Source: JAUWZS01 sp964423085 (lineage in GTDB: Archaea; Aenigmatarchaeota; Aenigmatarchaeia; CG10238-14; SCSR01). From it: 31,428 nucleotides of DNA. The stretch covers positions 1 through 31,428 of the forward strand of contig CAYRDB010000007.1 of NCBI GenBank assembly GCA_964423085.1. Reading direction: 5' to 3'. The notes under the pieces were generated by a model. It was not told the DNA's origin, made no database searches, and saw only the letters and a program-made list of their open reading frames with translations. The translations under genes were made by a program, and so were the position numbers. This document shows, one piece after another, positions 1 through 6,944 of the stretch. The first letter of the stretch is position 1; the number at the start of each line of letters is the position of its first letter.

Positions 1-350
1 TTCAGCTTTTTCATCGCGTCAAAAAAGTCCTTTGTGTAGTATTCTGCTATCTCCCAGGCGCTCATCTTCTTCTCCTTCGCTGCCTTTTCCATTTTGTCGT
101 CTCCTGCGTCAGCGTCCGACGTGAGGTGGCCCACGTCTGTTATGTTCATCACATGGTCGACCTTGAAGTTGTTGAATTCTAGAACCCTTCTGAGAACATC
201 CACGAAAACGTAAGCGCGAAAGTGCCCGATGTGGGCATAGTCATAAACAGTCGGTCCGCAGCTGTACATCCTGACAGTAGAACCTTTCAGCGGCTTGAAC
301 GCCTGCTTTTTCCTGCCCATGGTGTTGAACAACCGTATGGGAACTTTCAT
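1..350 (-). CDS. cysS: Cysteinyl-tRNA synthetase, N-terminal part (runs off the window)
   Basis: Class I aminoacyl-tRNA synthetase that charges tRNA-Cys with cysteine in the cytoplasm. About 116 codons are visible. The family's N-terminal signatures are present: the CGPTVYDYAHIGH stretch contains the zinc-binding Cys and the ATP-binding HIGH motif near residues 31-43, followed by the MNITDVGH segment. The KMSKS half and the anticodon-binding part lie beyond base 1. The ATG at 350 is preceded by a good Shine-Dalgarno sequence (GGAG, 6 nt spacing) and lies only 13 nt after the end of tRNA-Cys, so both are probably made from one transcript. I am very sure of the family. Whether the full gene is intact cannot be seen. 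Confidence 0.96.
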   Translation of the reverse strand, partial: MKVPIRLFNTMGRKKQAFKPLKGSTVRMYSCGPTVYDYAHIGHFRAYVFVDVLRRVLEFNNFKVDHVMNITDVGHLTSDADAGDDKMEKAAKEKKMSAWEIAEYYTKDFFDAMKKL

Positions 351-363
351 ATAATCTCCAAAA

Positions 364-437
364 AGCTGAGGGTGGGATTTGAACCCACGATCTTCCGCTC
401 TGCAGGCGGACGCGTTGCCAGATTCCGCCACCTCAGC
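364..437 (-). tRNA. tRNA-Cys (anticodon GCA)
   Basis: Cloverleaf read on the minus strand. The 7-bp acceptor stem pairs GCTGAGG with CCTCAGC. The anticodon stem TCCGC/GCGGA closes the loop CTGCAGA, giving anticodon GCA. The T arm is GTGGG-TTCAAAT-CCCAC. The discriminator base at 364 is U, as expected for cysteine tRNAs. No intron is visible and CCA is not encoded. The gene lies immediately upstream of cysS on the same strand. Confidence 0.96.
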
Positions 438-462
438 ACTTAATAACATCTTATTTGCGGGA

Positions 463-470
463 TATTTAAA
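463..470 (-). promoter_or_regulatory. TATA box for the tRNA-Cys/cysS unit
   Basis: TTTAAATA read on the minus strand, beginning 26 nt upstream of the tRNA-Cys 5' end at 437, the standard archaeal TATA-to-start distance. No comparable box fits between the tRNA and cysS, so it likely drives both. Confidence 0.7.
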
Positions 471-517
471 AATTCACTAAGACGGTTTCTTTTTTTTAGG
501 CCAAAGAGCGACAGTTT

Positions 518-802
518 TCATTTGCCCCTTTTCTTTTCCTTAGCTATCTCTTTCCTTAGCTTCAGTATGCTCATCTTATGTCCACACTTGTCACATGAGA
601 AATTCAGCTTCTTGCTCGCGCCATTTCCTGTCAGAAACGGCTCTTCCCAAGCTTTCTTTTTTTGTTCAGAGTGCCCGCATTCCGGGCATGTGTAAACAAG
701 AAGTGCATCAGCTTCCTCCAGAACTTTCATTATTTTGACTTTTCCCTTTGTCTCGCCGGCCTTGTTTTCCAACTCGCGGTTTGTTATGAACTCTATTGTC
801 AT
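518..802 (-). CDS. Small archaeal zinc-ribbon protein (94 aa)
   Basis: Function unknown. The protein carries one zinc ribbon formed by CPECG (residues about 39-43) and CDKCG (about 70-74), with a Lys-rich C-terminus that suggests nucleic-acid or ribosome contact. It sits 8 nt downstream of the eL40 gene on the same strand, so it is probably co-transcribed with it and may work in ribosome function or RNA metabolism; that role is inference from context. Zinc-ribbon proteins of this size next to small ribosomal proteins are common in archaea. Alternatives are an RNA polymerase or elongation accessory zinc ribbon. Confidence 0.8.
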   Translation of the reverse strand: MTIEFITNRELENKAGETKGKVKIMKVLEEADALLVYTCPECGHSEQKKKAWEEPFLTGNGASKKLNFSCDKCGHKMSILKLRKEIAKEKKRGK

Positions 803-810
803 CGAACCGC

Positions 811-999
811 CTACTTACCAGCAGCTTTCGCACCAGGCTTCTTCTTCATTCTCAGTGCGTGGCTTCCGCACTTTCTGCACTTTACCTTTCCAAGGCGGAC
901 ATGCTTAGAATCAGATCGTCTTTTCGCTTTGCATGTCTTGCATACAAATACATTGTTAAAAAGCCTGTTCGAAACTTCTGTGAAAACTTTCTTTGCCAT
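811..999 (-). CDS. rpl40e: Large ribosomal subunit protein eL40
   Basis: Archaeal/eukaryotic-type 60S protein; in eukaryotes it is made as a ubiquitin fusion, in archaea as the free domain seen here. Family signatures are the N-terminal NRLFNNVFVCKTC block and the four zinc-binding cysteines (CKTC and CRKC), followed by a basic tail. I chose the ATG at 999 (62 aa), not the GTG at 1008, because a Shine-Dalgarno GAGGTG lies 6 nt upstream of the ATG and the GTG would overlap that site. It is the first gene of a two-gene unit with the 94-aa zinc-ribbon protein and is transcribed divergently from the signal peptidase gene. Confidence 0.93.
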   Translation of the reverse strand: MAKKVFTEVSNRLFNNVFVCKTCKAKRRSDSKHVRLGKVKCRKCGSHALRMKKKPGAKAAGK

Positions 1000-1125
1000 A
1001 TTGTACACCTCTTGCTATATTCAGCTTCTATAAGATAAACTAAAGTTAAACTTAAATGTTACTGCTACCAAGCAGGCTGGGCTTTCATACCTGTATTTTA
1101 GGCAACCGCCTCCGAAAATCGAAAG

Positions 1126-1133
1126 GTATATAG
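1126..1133 (+). promoter_or_regulatory. TATA box for signal peptidase
   Basis: GTATATAG preceded by a purine-rich CGAAAG that resembles a BRE. It lies about 53 nt before the ATG at 1183, predicting a leader of roughly 25-30 nt that contains the GGTGA Shine-Dalgarno at 1172-1176. The surrounding intergenic stretch 1000-1182 shows no gene or clear RNA. Confidence 0.6.
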
Positions 1134-1182
1134 CCTTGCTTCCGACAAGGATTCTTATTGATAAGGATGATGGTGAATTAAT

Positions 1183-1749
1183 ATGTCGTCTACCGAGCCT
1201 GAAGAAGTTGGAACAACCACCAAGCCGAATAAAAACTGGAAAAGGATGACTGAAGGATGGGTGGGAACTATTGTTTATGTTTTCATAGGCATAGGGCTCG
1301 CGCTTCTGGCTAAGCAGGCTCTTGCATTCGGGCTTTCCACAGACATGCCCGTGGTTGCGGTCGTTAGCGAATCCATGCAGCACGACAACGCCGCCCGAAC
1401 GCACTACGGATGGCTTGAAAGCAGGTTCGGGTACAGCAGCGATGAAGTCAACTCTTGGTCGGTCCCGACAGGATTTTTCGTAGGTGACATGCCTATAGTT
1501 CATGGTTCTGAAGAATACCAGATAGGCGATGTAATAGTTTACCAAGTGCCTGGCCAGAGCTTTCCTATAATACACAGGATAATCAAGATAAATTCCGACG
1601 GCACCTACCAGACCAAAGGCGACAACAACATGGAGCAGTGGCCCTACGAGTTGAGCGTGAAAGAGAGCCAGATATATGGAAAAGTCATGTTCGTTGTGCC
1701 GAAATTGGGGTATGTGAAAGTTCTTTTCACAAGCGTTTTCGGTTTCTGA
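1183..1749 (+). CDS. Type I signal peptidase, archaeal/ER-like (S26B)
   Basis: Membrane serine protease that removes signal peptides from exported proteins on the outer face of the membrane. An N-terminal membrane helix spans about residues 27-49, followed by the SESM box with the catalytic Ser64, the His of PIIHRI (His131), and the KGDNN box (145-149). The use of His and Asp, not Lys, marks the archaeal S26B type. A second hydrophobic segment at about 166-188 ends the protein. The insertion between the Ser box and GDVIVY is typical of archaeal enzymes. The ATG is preceded by GGTGA with 6 nt spacing. The window also encodes at least six predicted exported substrates. Confidence 0.94.
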   Translation: MSSTEPEEVGTTTKPNKNWKRMTEGWVGTIVYVFIGIGLALLAKQALAFGLSTDMPVVAVVSESMQHDNAARTHYGWLESRFGYSSDEVNSWSVPTGFFVGDMPIVHGSEEYQIGDVIVYQVPGQSFPIIHRIIKINSDGTYQTKGDNNMEQWPYELSVKESQIYGKVMFVVPKLGYVKVLFTSVFGF

Positions 1750-1833
1750 TTTCCATTAAACTTATAAGCTGGAGGTTTCAATAGAATTGAAGTCGAAAAT
1801 CCGGCGTTGGCTGGTTTTAACAGGTGGCTTAAA

Positions 1834-2163
1834 ATGGAGTTTTGTGAAAAGTGCGGCAGCCTGACAGTGGTTAAGAGGAAAAGGACAAAGTCTTTTCTAG
1901 TATGCCCTAAATGTGGCAAAGAGAAAGCCATGAAGAAGGAGAAGATTGTGATATCTCAGGCGATGCCTGATCAGAAAAAGGACATAGTTGTTATGAAAAA
2001 GGGGGACGAGGCAATAGACCTCCCGAAGACCAGGGTGATGTGCCCCAAATGCGAGCACACCGAGGCGTATTGGTGGATGCAGCAGACAAGGTCTGCAGAC
2101 GAGCCGCCAACGCTGTTCTACCGCTGCACAAAGTGCAGCTACAGCTGGAGAAGCTACGAGTGA
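1834..2163 (+). CDS. tfs: Transcription factor S (TFS), TFIIS/RPB9-like
   Basis: Stimulates RNA polymerase to cleave backtracked transcripts. It has two zinc ribbons: an RPB9-like N-terminal one (FCEKCG and CPKCG) and a C-terminal TFIIS-like one (MCPKCEH and RCTKCSYSWR). The acidic catalytic hairpin between the C-terminal cysteine pairs carries the Asp-Glu pair (RSADEPP) that enters the polymerase secondary channel. At 109 aa it has the normal family length. I chose the ATG at 1834, not one 27 nt upstream, because AGGTGG lies just before it and the family starts at the first zinc ribbon. It is the first gene of a TFS-HAD-OB-PCNA series on one strand. Confidence 0.96.
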   Translation: MEFCEKCGSLTVVKRKRTKSFLVCPKCGKEKAMKKEKIVISQAMPDQKKDIVVMKKGDEAIDLPKTRVMCPKCEHTEAYWWMQQTRSADEPPTLFYRCTKCSYSWRSYE

Positions 2164-2194
2164 CTTTAAATTCTTCCAGGCTGGTATTTCTTAA

Positions 2195-2815
2195 ATGCGA
2201 ATCAGCAAGGTCATATTCGACTGGAGCGGTACGCTCAGCGACGACGCGGAGAACTGCCACAGGGCAGCCATGAAAACGAGGGAGCATTTCGGCGTAGGAT
2301 GCATCGAGGGAATGGAAGACTGGAAGAAAAAGACAAGACCGAGCGCATACGAGTTTTTCAGGGAGCATGGTGTAGACGCCGACTCCAAAAAAATAACTGA
2401 GATTTTCACGAAATTTTACATGGAAAGCCAGTCCGGTTCTAGGCCTTTTCCGGACTCGGAGGAGCTGCTTTCCTTTTTGAAATCCAAAGGAAAAGAGATG
2501 TCGGTTGTCAGCGCGCATCCTCAGGTCCTGCTGCAGGAGGAGGCTGACAATTATGGGTTCAGCCGTTTCATGAATTCTTTGGACGGCGGAGTGACCGACA
2601 AGGCCGAACGTCTGAAACAGATAGCGGACGCGTCCGGAATCGACAAGTCTGAGATAGCGTATGTCGGTGACATGGTATGGGACATACGCGCTGCAAAGCA
2701 GGCAGGCTTGCGTTCGATTGCGGTCCTTCGAGGGTACCACAGCGATATGCTGAAAAAAGAGGAGCCGGACCTGGCTGTAAGGTCGCTGTCCGAATTAAAG
2801 GACCACCTTGAGTGA
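2195..2815 (+). CDS. HAD-superfamily hydrolase, phosphatase-like, with Ser in motif I
   Basis: Predicted cytoplasmic hydrolase of 206 aa with all HAD core motifs. Motif I is FDWSGTL (nucleophile Asp9), motif II is VVSAHP, a Lys lies near KAERLK, and motif IV is VGDMVWD with two metal-binding acids. The fold resembles phosphoglycolate phosphatases with a helical cap (residues about 20-85). The usual second Asp of DxD, which acts as general acid/base, is Ser11 here, so substrate and mechanism are uncertain. It lies 31 nt after TFS and 40 nt before the OB-fold gene, between information-processing genes; that alone does not give it a role in transcription or replication. Confidence 0.88.
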   Translation: MRISKVIFDWSGTLSDDAENCHRAAMKTREHFGVGCIEGMEDWKKKTRPSAYEFFREHGVDADSKKITEIFTKFYMESQSGSRPFPDSEELLSFLKSKGKEMSVVSAHPQVLLQEEADNYGFSRFMNSLDGGVTDKAERLKQIADASGIDKSEIAYVGDMVWDIRAAKQAGLRSIAVLRGYHSDMLKKEEPDLAVRSLSELKDHLE

Positions 2816-2855
2816 TTGCAACACTAATTAATCTTTGGGAATAAGTAATTCTTTT

Positions 2856-3155
2856 ATGATACCAGAAAGGTACGTGCCGAGGCAGGTTTCTAAAATCTCC
2901 AAATCCGACCGCAAAGTTTGCATTACCGGAAGGGTTGCGGATTCTGTAGAAGGTTCGTTAATTATGGACGACGAGAGCGGCAAGATAGAGGTTTTCACCG
3001 AGGGCGTTGCTGGTGTTAAACAGGGCGATTTAGTTAGCGTCTTCTGCACTCTTTTCGGAGACAGGCTGTCGTTGGACTTTTTGCAGCATCTTCCAGGAGC
3101 AGACTTAAATTTATTAAAGACGGTTGATGAATTATATTCCAAGGCTGGTGTGTGA
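2856..3155 (+). CDS. Single OB-fold nucleic-acid-binding protein next to PCNA
   Basis: A 99-aa protein with the strand pattern of one OB fold: KVCITGRVAD, SLIMDDESGKIEVF, and GDLVSVFCTLF, as in RPA and tRNA-type OB domains. It has no zinc finger and no second OB domain. I chose the ATG at 2856 over the TTG at 2835 because MIPERYVP is a natural start and the extra residues add nothing. The TGA stop at 3153-3155 abuts the PCNA ATG at 3156, so translation is coupled. A role as a small single-strand-binding or RPA-associated subunit working with the clamp is inferred from fold and coupling. Confidence 0.82.
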   Translation: MIPERYVPRQVSKISKSDRKVCITGRVADSVEGSLIMDDESGKIEVFTEGVAGVKQGDLVSVFCTLFGDRLSLDFLQHLPGADLNLLKTVDELYSKAGV

Positions 3156-3905
3156 ATGTTCAAAGCAACAATATCTGATGTAGCCCTTCTGAGGGATCCG
3201 ATGTCTTCGATAGCTGAAATAATAGACGAAGGCATATTCAGGGCTGGAAAAGACGGCATATCATTCATAGCTTCGGACAGGGCGATGGTGTCTGTTGTGG
3301 ACTTTTTCATATCCTCCTCCGCTTTCGACTCTTACGAGTCTGACAAGGAAGAACTGATAGGTTTGAACATACCCAACTTTCTATCTGTCATAAAGAGGGC
3401 GGGCAACAGCGAGAAAGTTACATTTGAGCTCAAGGACTCAAAGCTGGAAGTGGTTATAGACGGGACAAGCAAGAGAAAGTTCGTTGTGCCGCTCTTGGAT
3501 TTGAGAGCAGAGGAGATACCGCCTGTCGACAAGCTAGAGTTCAGCTCCAAAGTTGAGATGAAATCCGACGTTTTTCAGAACGGAGTAAACGACGCTGAGC
3601 TGATATGCGACTCTATAATACTAGAGTCCAGCCCTACAAAATTTGGTATGATAGCCGAAGGCGATGTGAGCAAGGCCGAGCTCGAGCTCAACAAGGGTGA
3701 CAGCTCTCTCACAGGAATATACTCTTCGTCTTCTTCCAGATCTAGATACGCCCTTGACTATCTGAAGAAGATGGTGAAGGCGGCGAAGCTCTCCGAAAAC
3801 ATGACAATCGAGCATGGCACAGACTATCCACTGAGATTGGAGTTCAGATCAGGGGACAAGGTAAAGATATCCTACATACTGGCTCCGCGCGTGACCGAGG
3901 ACTAG
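3156..3905 (+). CDS. pcn: DNA polymerase sliding clamp PCNA
   Basis: Ring-shaped processivity factor for replication and repair; subunits encircle DNA and tether PIP-box partners. The 249 aa are the usual length, with two clamp domains joined near residues 118-127. Recognisable family blocks are FIASDRAMVSVVDF, the DLRAEEIPP interdomain connector, and the C-terminal ILAPRVTED tail that forms part of the PIP-box groove. Only one clamp gene is visible here. The start directly abuts the stop of the OB-fold gene. The gene converges on a small membrane ORF whose stop lies 2 nt away. Confidence 0.96.
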   Translation: MFKATISDVALLRDPMSSIAEIIDEGIFRAGKDGISFIASDRAMVSVVDFFISSSAFDSYESDKEELIGLNIPNFLSVIKRAGNSEKVTFELKDSKLEVVIDGTSKRKFVVPLLDLRAEEIPPVDKLEFSSKVEMKSDVFQNGVNDAELICDSIILESSPTKFGMIAEGDVSKAELELNKGDSSLTGIYSSSSSRSRYALDYLKKMVKAAKLSENMTIEHGTDYPLRLEFRSGDKVKISYILAPRVTED

Positions 3906-3907
3906 TT

Positions 3908-4078
3908 CTAGAAACGTATAGCGAAGAAAGCCACACCTAGCGCGATGTAAATAACGGAGATTATGCCTGCTATAGTAAAGTCGCAGCTTCCTGACACAAA
4001 CTGCCGTATCACTTCTGACGCAAGAACAATGCCGACTGCGAACCTAACCCAGCTCCCGATTGTAGACAAACAAGCCAC
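3908..4078 (-). CDS. 56-aa two-helix membrane protein, GTG start
   Basis: I translated this short frame by hand from the minus strand. It starts GTG GCT TGT TTG and ends in TAG at 3908-3910. The product begins MACLSTIGSWVRFAVGIVLA and continues through a second hydrophobic segment (AGIISVIYIALGVAFFAI), predicting two membrane helices with a polar hinge (RQFVSGSCD). It fills the otherwise unexplained gap between PCNA and the 186-aa membrane protein, is on the latter's strand, and begins 35 nt after its stop. No Shine-Dalgarno is obvious before the GTG. Function unknown. Lack of stops over the whole gap and the clean helix pattern favour a real gene. Confidence 0.6.
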   Translation of the reverse strand: MACLSTIGSWVRFAVGIVLASEVIRQFVSGSCDFTIAGIISVIYIALGVAFFAIRF

Positions 4079-4113
4079 CGATTTTAGTTATTTGTAGCGT
4101 CCTGTATTAAAGC

Positions 4114-4674
4114 CTATGCTAGCGCGAATATAGCAGGCGCCACATACCAGAAAAGAAAGACATTAATCGCAAAGTCGGTTCCGCTCCAAACGGCCTCCTG
4201 GATAAAGTCGTTCATTACAGCTGTGCCGAGCGAAGCTGTTACAAGATTATATATCCCTGAAAGGACTATTCCTGCAACCGCTATCCCGCCGAAAAATGCG
4301 ACTGAATATCCGCTAACCGCGCCTATCACTGCCATCATAGGCACGCAGTAAAGCACATACCCACCGAGTCCCTTTGTGAGCACGAATCTCATGGACAGCA
4401 GCACTCCGCCGACCAGCGCGCCCGCCATTGGCCCGTAAAGAGCGCCTGAAAGCACAGTGGCTAGGGTAACAAGCTCTATGCCGAACTGCCTGATCTCCAT
4501 CCTTCCTAGGAAGAAAGATAGAGCAATCTCGGCGATTATTATCGCTGCAATAAACATCTGTCCGACAAGTCCTGCTGCCAAAGACAAAACGGATATGAAA
4601 GCGACTATCAATGCGAGTACTTTTCTTTTGTCCCTGCTGAACCCCCTGATTAATCGTAAAATGTCTAGTGCCAT
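4114..4674 (-). CDS. Multi-pass membrane protein, ECF S-component-like
   Basis: A 186-aa, highly hydrophobic protein with five to six predicted membrane helices. After a basic N-terminus (GFSRDKRK), helices occur at about 18-35, 38-56, 66-95, 108-130, 132-152 and 165-184. The block SGALYGPMAGALVGGVLL resembles the Gly/Ala-rich second helix region of ECF-transporter substrate-binding (S) subunits, but no ECF ATPase or T subunit is in the window, so that is only a hint. It is flanked on the same strand by the 117-aa and 56-aa membrane proteins. Function unknown. Confidence 0.72.
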   Translation of the reverse strand: MALDILRLIRGFSRDKRKVLALIVAFISVLSLAAGLVGQMFIAAIIIAEIALSFFLGRMEIRQFGIELVTLATVLSGALYGPMAGALVGGVLLSMRFVLTKGLGGYVLYCVPMMAVIGAVSGYSVAFFGGIAVAGIVLSGIYNLVTASLGTAVMNDFIQEAVWSGTDFAINVFLFWYVAPAIFALA

Positions 4675-4717
4675 AAAATCAGTTATTTCTTGTAAAAGAA
4701 ATTAAAAAATAAAGAAT

Positions 4718-5071
4718 CTATCTAAAGAGCTTTTTGTTCATCCACAGGTAGATTAGCACGATTGCTGGGAATATTGCTCCTAAGACGTTGAGCTGGACTA
4801 GGGCTATTATGAGGGATATTGCCTCTATGACCATAACCCACTTCCATCCCTGCTTTTTCATCTGCCACAACCAGTAGAGGACTAGTATTGTCGCCAGTCC
4901 TATGACTATTGTTATGGCGCCAATAACCCAGGAGAATCCTGCCAAGTCCATTCCAATTGTGCTTATCATACCACCCAGTCCGAGAAGAGAAGCTCCTCCC
5001 GCGACTGATAGCAAAGCTCCAATCCACCCTATAAGGCATATTATTGTTACGCCCAAAGGTCTGTTTGCCAT
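4718..5071 (-). CDS. Small four-helix membrane protein
   Basis: A 117-aa protein of unknown function built almost entirely of hydrophobic helices (about 8-35, 45-68, 77-95, 98-112). The N-terminal RPLGVTIICLIGWIGALLS and the tail of the form IYLWMNKKLFR match a widespread archaeal family of small membrane proteins that begin RPxGVTII, which I recognise by pattern only. It starts at an ATG 137 nt from the divergent PolX gene. The downstream minus-strand sequence is T-rich (4684-4712), a plausible transcript end or a promoter for the next gene. Confidence 0.78.
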   Translation of the reverse strand: MANRPLGVTIICLIGWIGALLSVAGGASLLGLGGMISTIGMDLAGFSWVIGAITIVIGLATILVLYWLWQMKKQGWKWVMVIEAISLIIALVQLNVLGAIFPAIVLIYLWMNKKLFR

Positions 5072-5208
5072 AATTTAATCTGTATTTTGTTACCAATTAA
5101 AGGCGCTGTAAAACGGTCTTTAGAATCAGCTTTGATAAACTTTATCGAATTTTCATTGCAGTCAATAACAATTTGTGCAGCTGTTACTAAAAATAGATTG
5201 ATGGTCAG

Positions 5209-6912
5209 ATGAAGAACGCGCTAGTTTCAAAAATACTTTACGAAATAGCGGACTTGCTCGAAATGAAAGGCGAAGACTTCAAACCGCAGGCTTATCGCAA
5301 GGCTGCTCGAGAGATTGAAGCATTGGCAGAGCCTGTTGAAGACATTTCGCGCGCCGGCGGTCTTGAAGGCATACCCGGGGTTGGAAGGGGCATAGCCGAA
5401 AAGATAAAGGAGATAGTAGACACTGGACGGCTTGAATATTATGAGAGTTTGAAGAAGGACTTTCCTGTTGACATAGACTCGCTGCTTTCGGTTGAGGGAA
5501 TCGGCCCGAAGAAAGCGAAAATCTTCTACAAAGAGCTTGGAGTGAGGAAGCTTGAAGACCTGGAGAAGGCCGCTAAAGCGGGCAGAATAAGAAAGTTGCC
5601 TGGAATGGGAGAGAAGACCGAAAAGAGGATACTTGGCTCAGTCGAGTTCGCCATGTCCGGAGGGGGCAGGAGGCTTCTCGGCATCATTCTTCCTGTTGCT
5701 GAGAAGATAGAGGCTGATATGAAAAAAATGAGATGCGTTAAGCGTGCTGTTGTCGCCGGATCCCTTCGAAGGATGAAGGAAACTGTAGGCGATATAGACG
5801 TTCTGGTAGTCACGGACAATCCCAAAAGCGTAATGGAAACATTTGTGTCAATGGGTAACGTTGCCGAAATAGTTGAAAAAGGCGCGTCGAAAAGCACAGT
5901 CAGACTGGATGAAGGAATAGAATGCGACCTTAGGGTGGTTCCGCCGGAGTCCTTTGGGAGCGCGCTAATTTATTTCACGGGCTCAAAGGAGCACAATGTC
6001 GCTCTCAGGAGGGTTGCAATATCGAAAGGATGGAAGCTTAACGAATACGGCCTTTTTTCGGGGAATGACAGATTGGCGGGAAGAACAGAGAAGCAAGTCT
6101 ACGGAAATCTTGGAATGCAATACATAGAGCCTGAGATGAGGGAGAACACTGGGGAAGTTGAGCTTGCCAGGAAGAAAGGTTTGCCGAAAATAATCGGATA
6201 CGGAGATGTGAAAGGCGACCTTCACATGCACACAAAATGGAGCGATGGGTCTGGAACTGTTGAAGAAATGGTGGTTGCCGCAAAAAACCTTGGCAGGGAA
6301 TATGTGTGCATAACCGATCACGCAGGAAAAATGAAAATCGTTAATGCCATGGGCTCGAATCGCGTGATGAAATACGCTTCTGAAGTGGAGCATGTTAGTG
6401 AGAAAATTGATGGAATATATGTGATGGTTGGAGTGGAAATAGACATACTCCGAAACGGAAAGTTCGACGTCGACAAAAAAGTCCTAGAAGGCATGGATTT
6501 GGTCATAGCTTCGGTGCACAGTGGTTTCAATGAAAGCAGAAATCAGATTACAGAACGCATCATAGGAGCCATGGAAAGCGGCCTGGTGGATGTAATAGGT
6601 CATCCGACCGGAAGGAAGATTGGCATTAGGAAGTCATACGATTTTGACATGGATGCTGTATTGGATGCAGCAAAGCGCACAGGAACTGCTCTGGAGATAA
6701 ACTCTCAACCTGTTAGGTCCGACTTGAGTTCGGAAAACGTTAGAATTGCTGTGGAACGCGGATGCATGCTGTCCATAGGCACAGATGCGCACAACCCCAG
6801 CCAGCTGGATTATCTAACGCTCGGTTCCGCAACTGCAAGGCGTGGGTGGGTGAAAAAGAATGATGTCCTTAACGCCTTTCCATTGAAAAAACTGATGAAA
6901 TTTATTGGATGA
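5209..6912 (+). CDS. polX: Family X DNA polymerase with C-terminal PHP domain (PolX)
   Basis: Gap-filling repair polymerase of the bacterial/archaeal PolX type, 567 aa, the normal length. Order of parts: helix-hairpin-helix 8-kDa region (about 1-150, with GIPGVGRGIAEKI and VEGIGPKKA); nucleotidyltransferase palm with GSLRR (184-188), catalytic Asp195 and Asp197 in VGDIDVLV and Asp240 in ECDLRVV; thumb with FTGSKEHN (256-263); then a PHP domain from about 335 with GDLHMHTKWSDG, a metal-binding module that gives 3'-5' exonuclease or AP-endonuclease activity in bacterial homologues. The catalytic residues visible are intact. The divergent intergenic region 5072-5208 holds only AT-rich promoter-like sequence. 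It is rare enough in archaea that transfer from bacteria is plausible. Confidence 0.96.
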   Translation: MKNALVSKILYEIADLLEMKGEDFKPQAYRKAAREIEALAEPVEDISRAGGLEGIPGVGRGIAEKIKEIVDTGRLEYYESLKKDFPVDIDSLLSVEGIGPKKAKIFYKELGVRKLEDLEKAAKAGRIRKLPGMGEKTEKRILGSVEFAMSGGGRRLLGIILPVAEKIEADMKKMRCVKRAVVAGSLRRMKETVGDIDVLVVTDNPKSVMETFVSMGNVAEIVEKGASKSTVRLDEGIECDLRVVPPESFGSALIYFTGSKEHNVALRRVAISKGWKLNEYGLFSGNDRLAGRTEKQVYGNLGMQYIEPEMRENTGEVELARKKGLPKIIGYGDVKGDLHMHTKWSDGSGTVEEMVVAAKNLGREYVCITDHAGKMKIVNAMGSNRVMKYASEVEHVSEKIDGIYVMVGVEIDILRNGKFDVDKKVLEGMDLVIASVHSGFNESRNQITERIIGAMESGLVDVIGHPTGRKIGIRKSYDFDMDAVLDAAKRTGTALEINSQPVRSDLSSENVRIAVERGCMLSIGTDAHNPSQLDYLTLGSATARRGWVKKNDVLNAFPLKKLMKFIG

Positions 6913-6944
6913 ACATTTATTTGGCGCTAAATTAAAAACTATTT

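Noticed and set aside
1021..1575. Minus-strand frame (184 codons) opposite signal peptidase
   Set aside because: The plus-strand signal peptidase is unmistakable, and this frame covers the divergent promoter region with no domain pattern.
1991..2740. Long open frame on the minus strand (249 codons)
   Set aside because: It lies opposite TFS and the HAD gene, both clearly recognised, and its translation is rich in Arg, Ser and Cys without any domain pattern.
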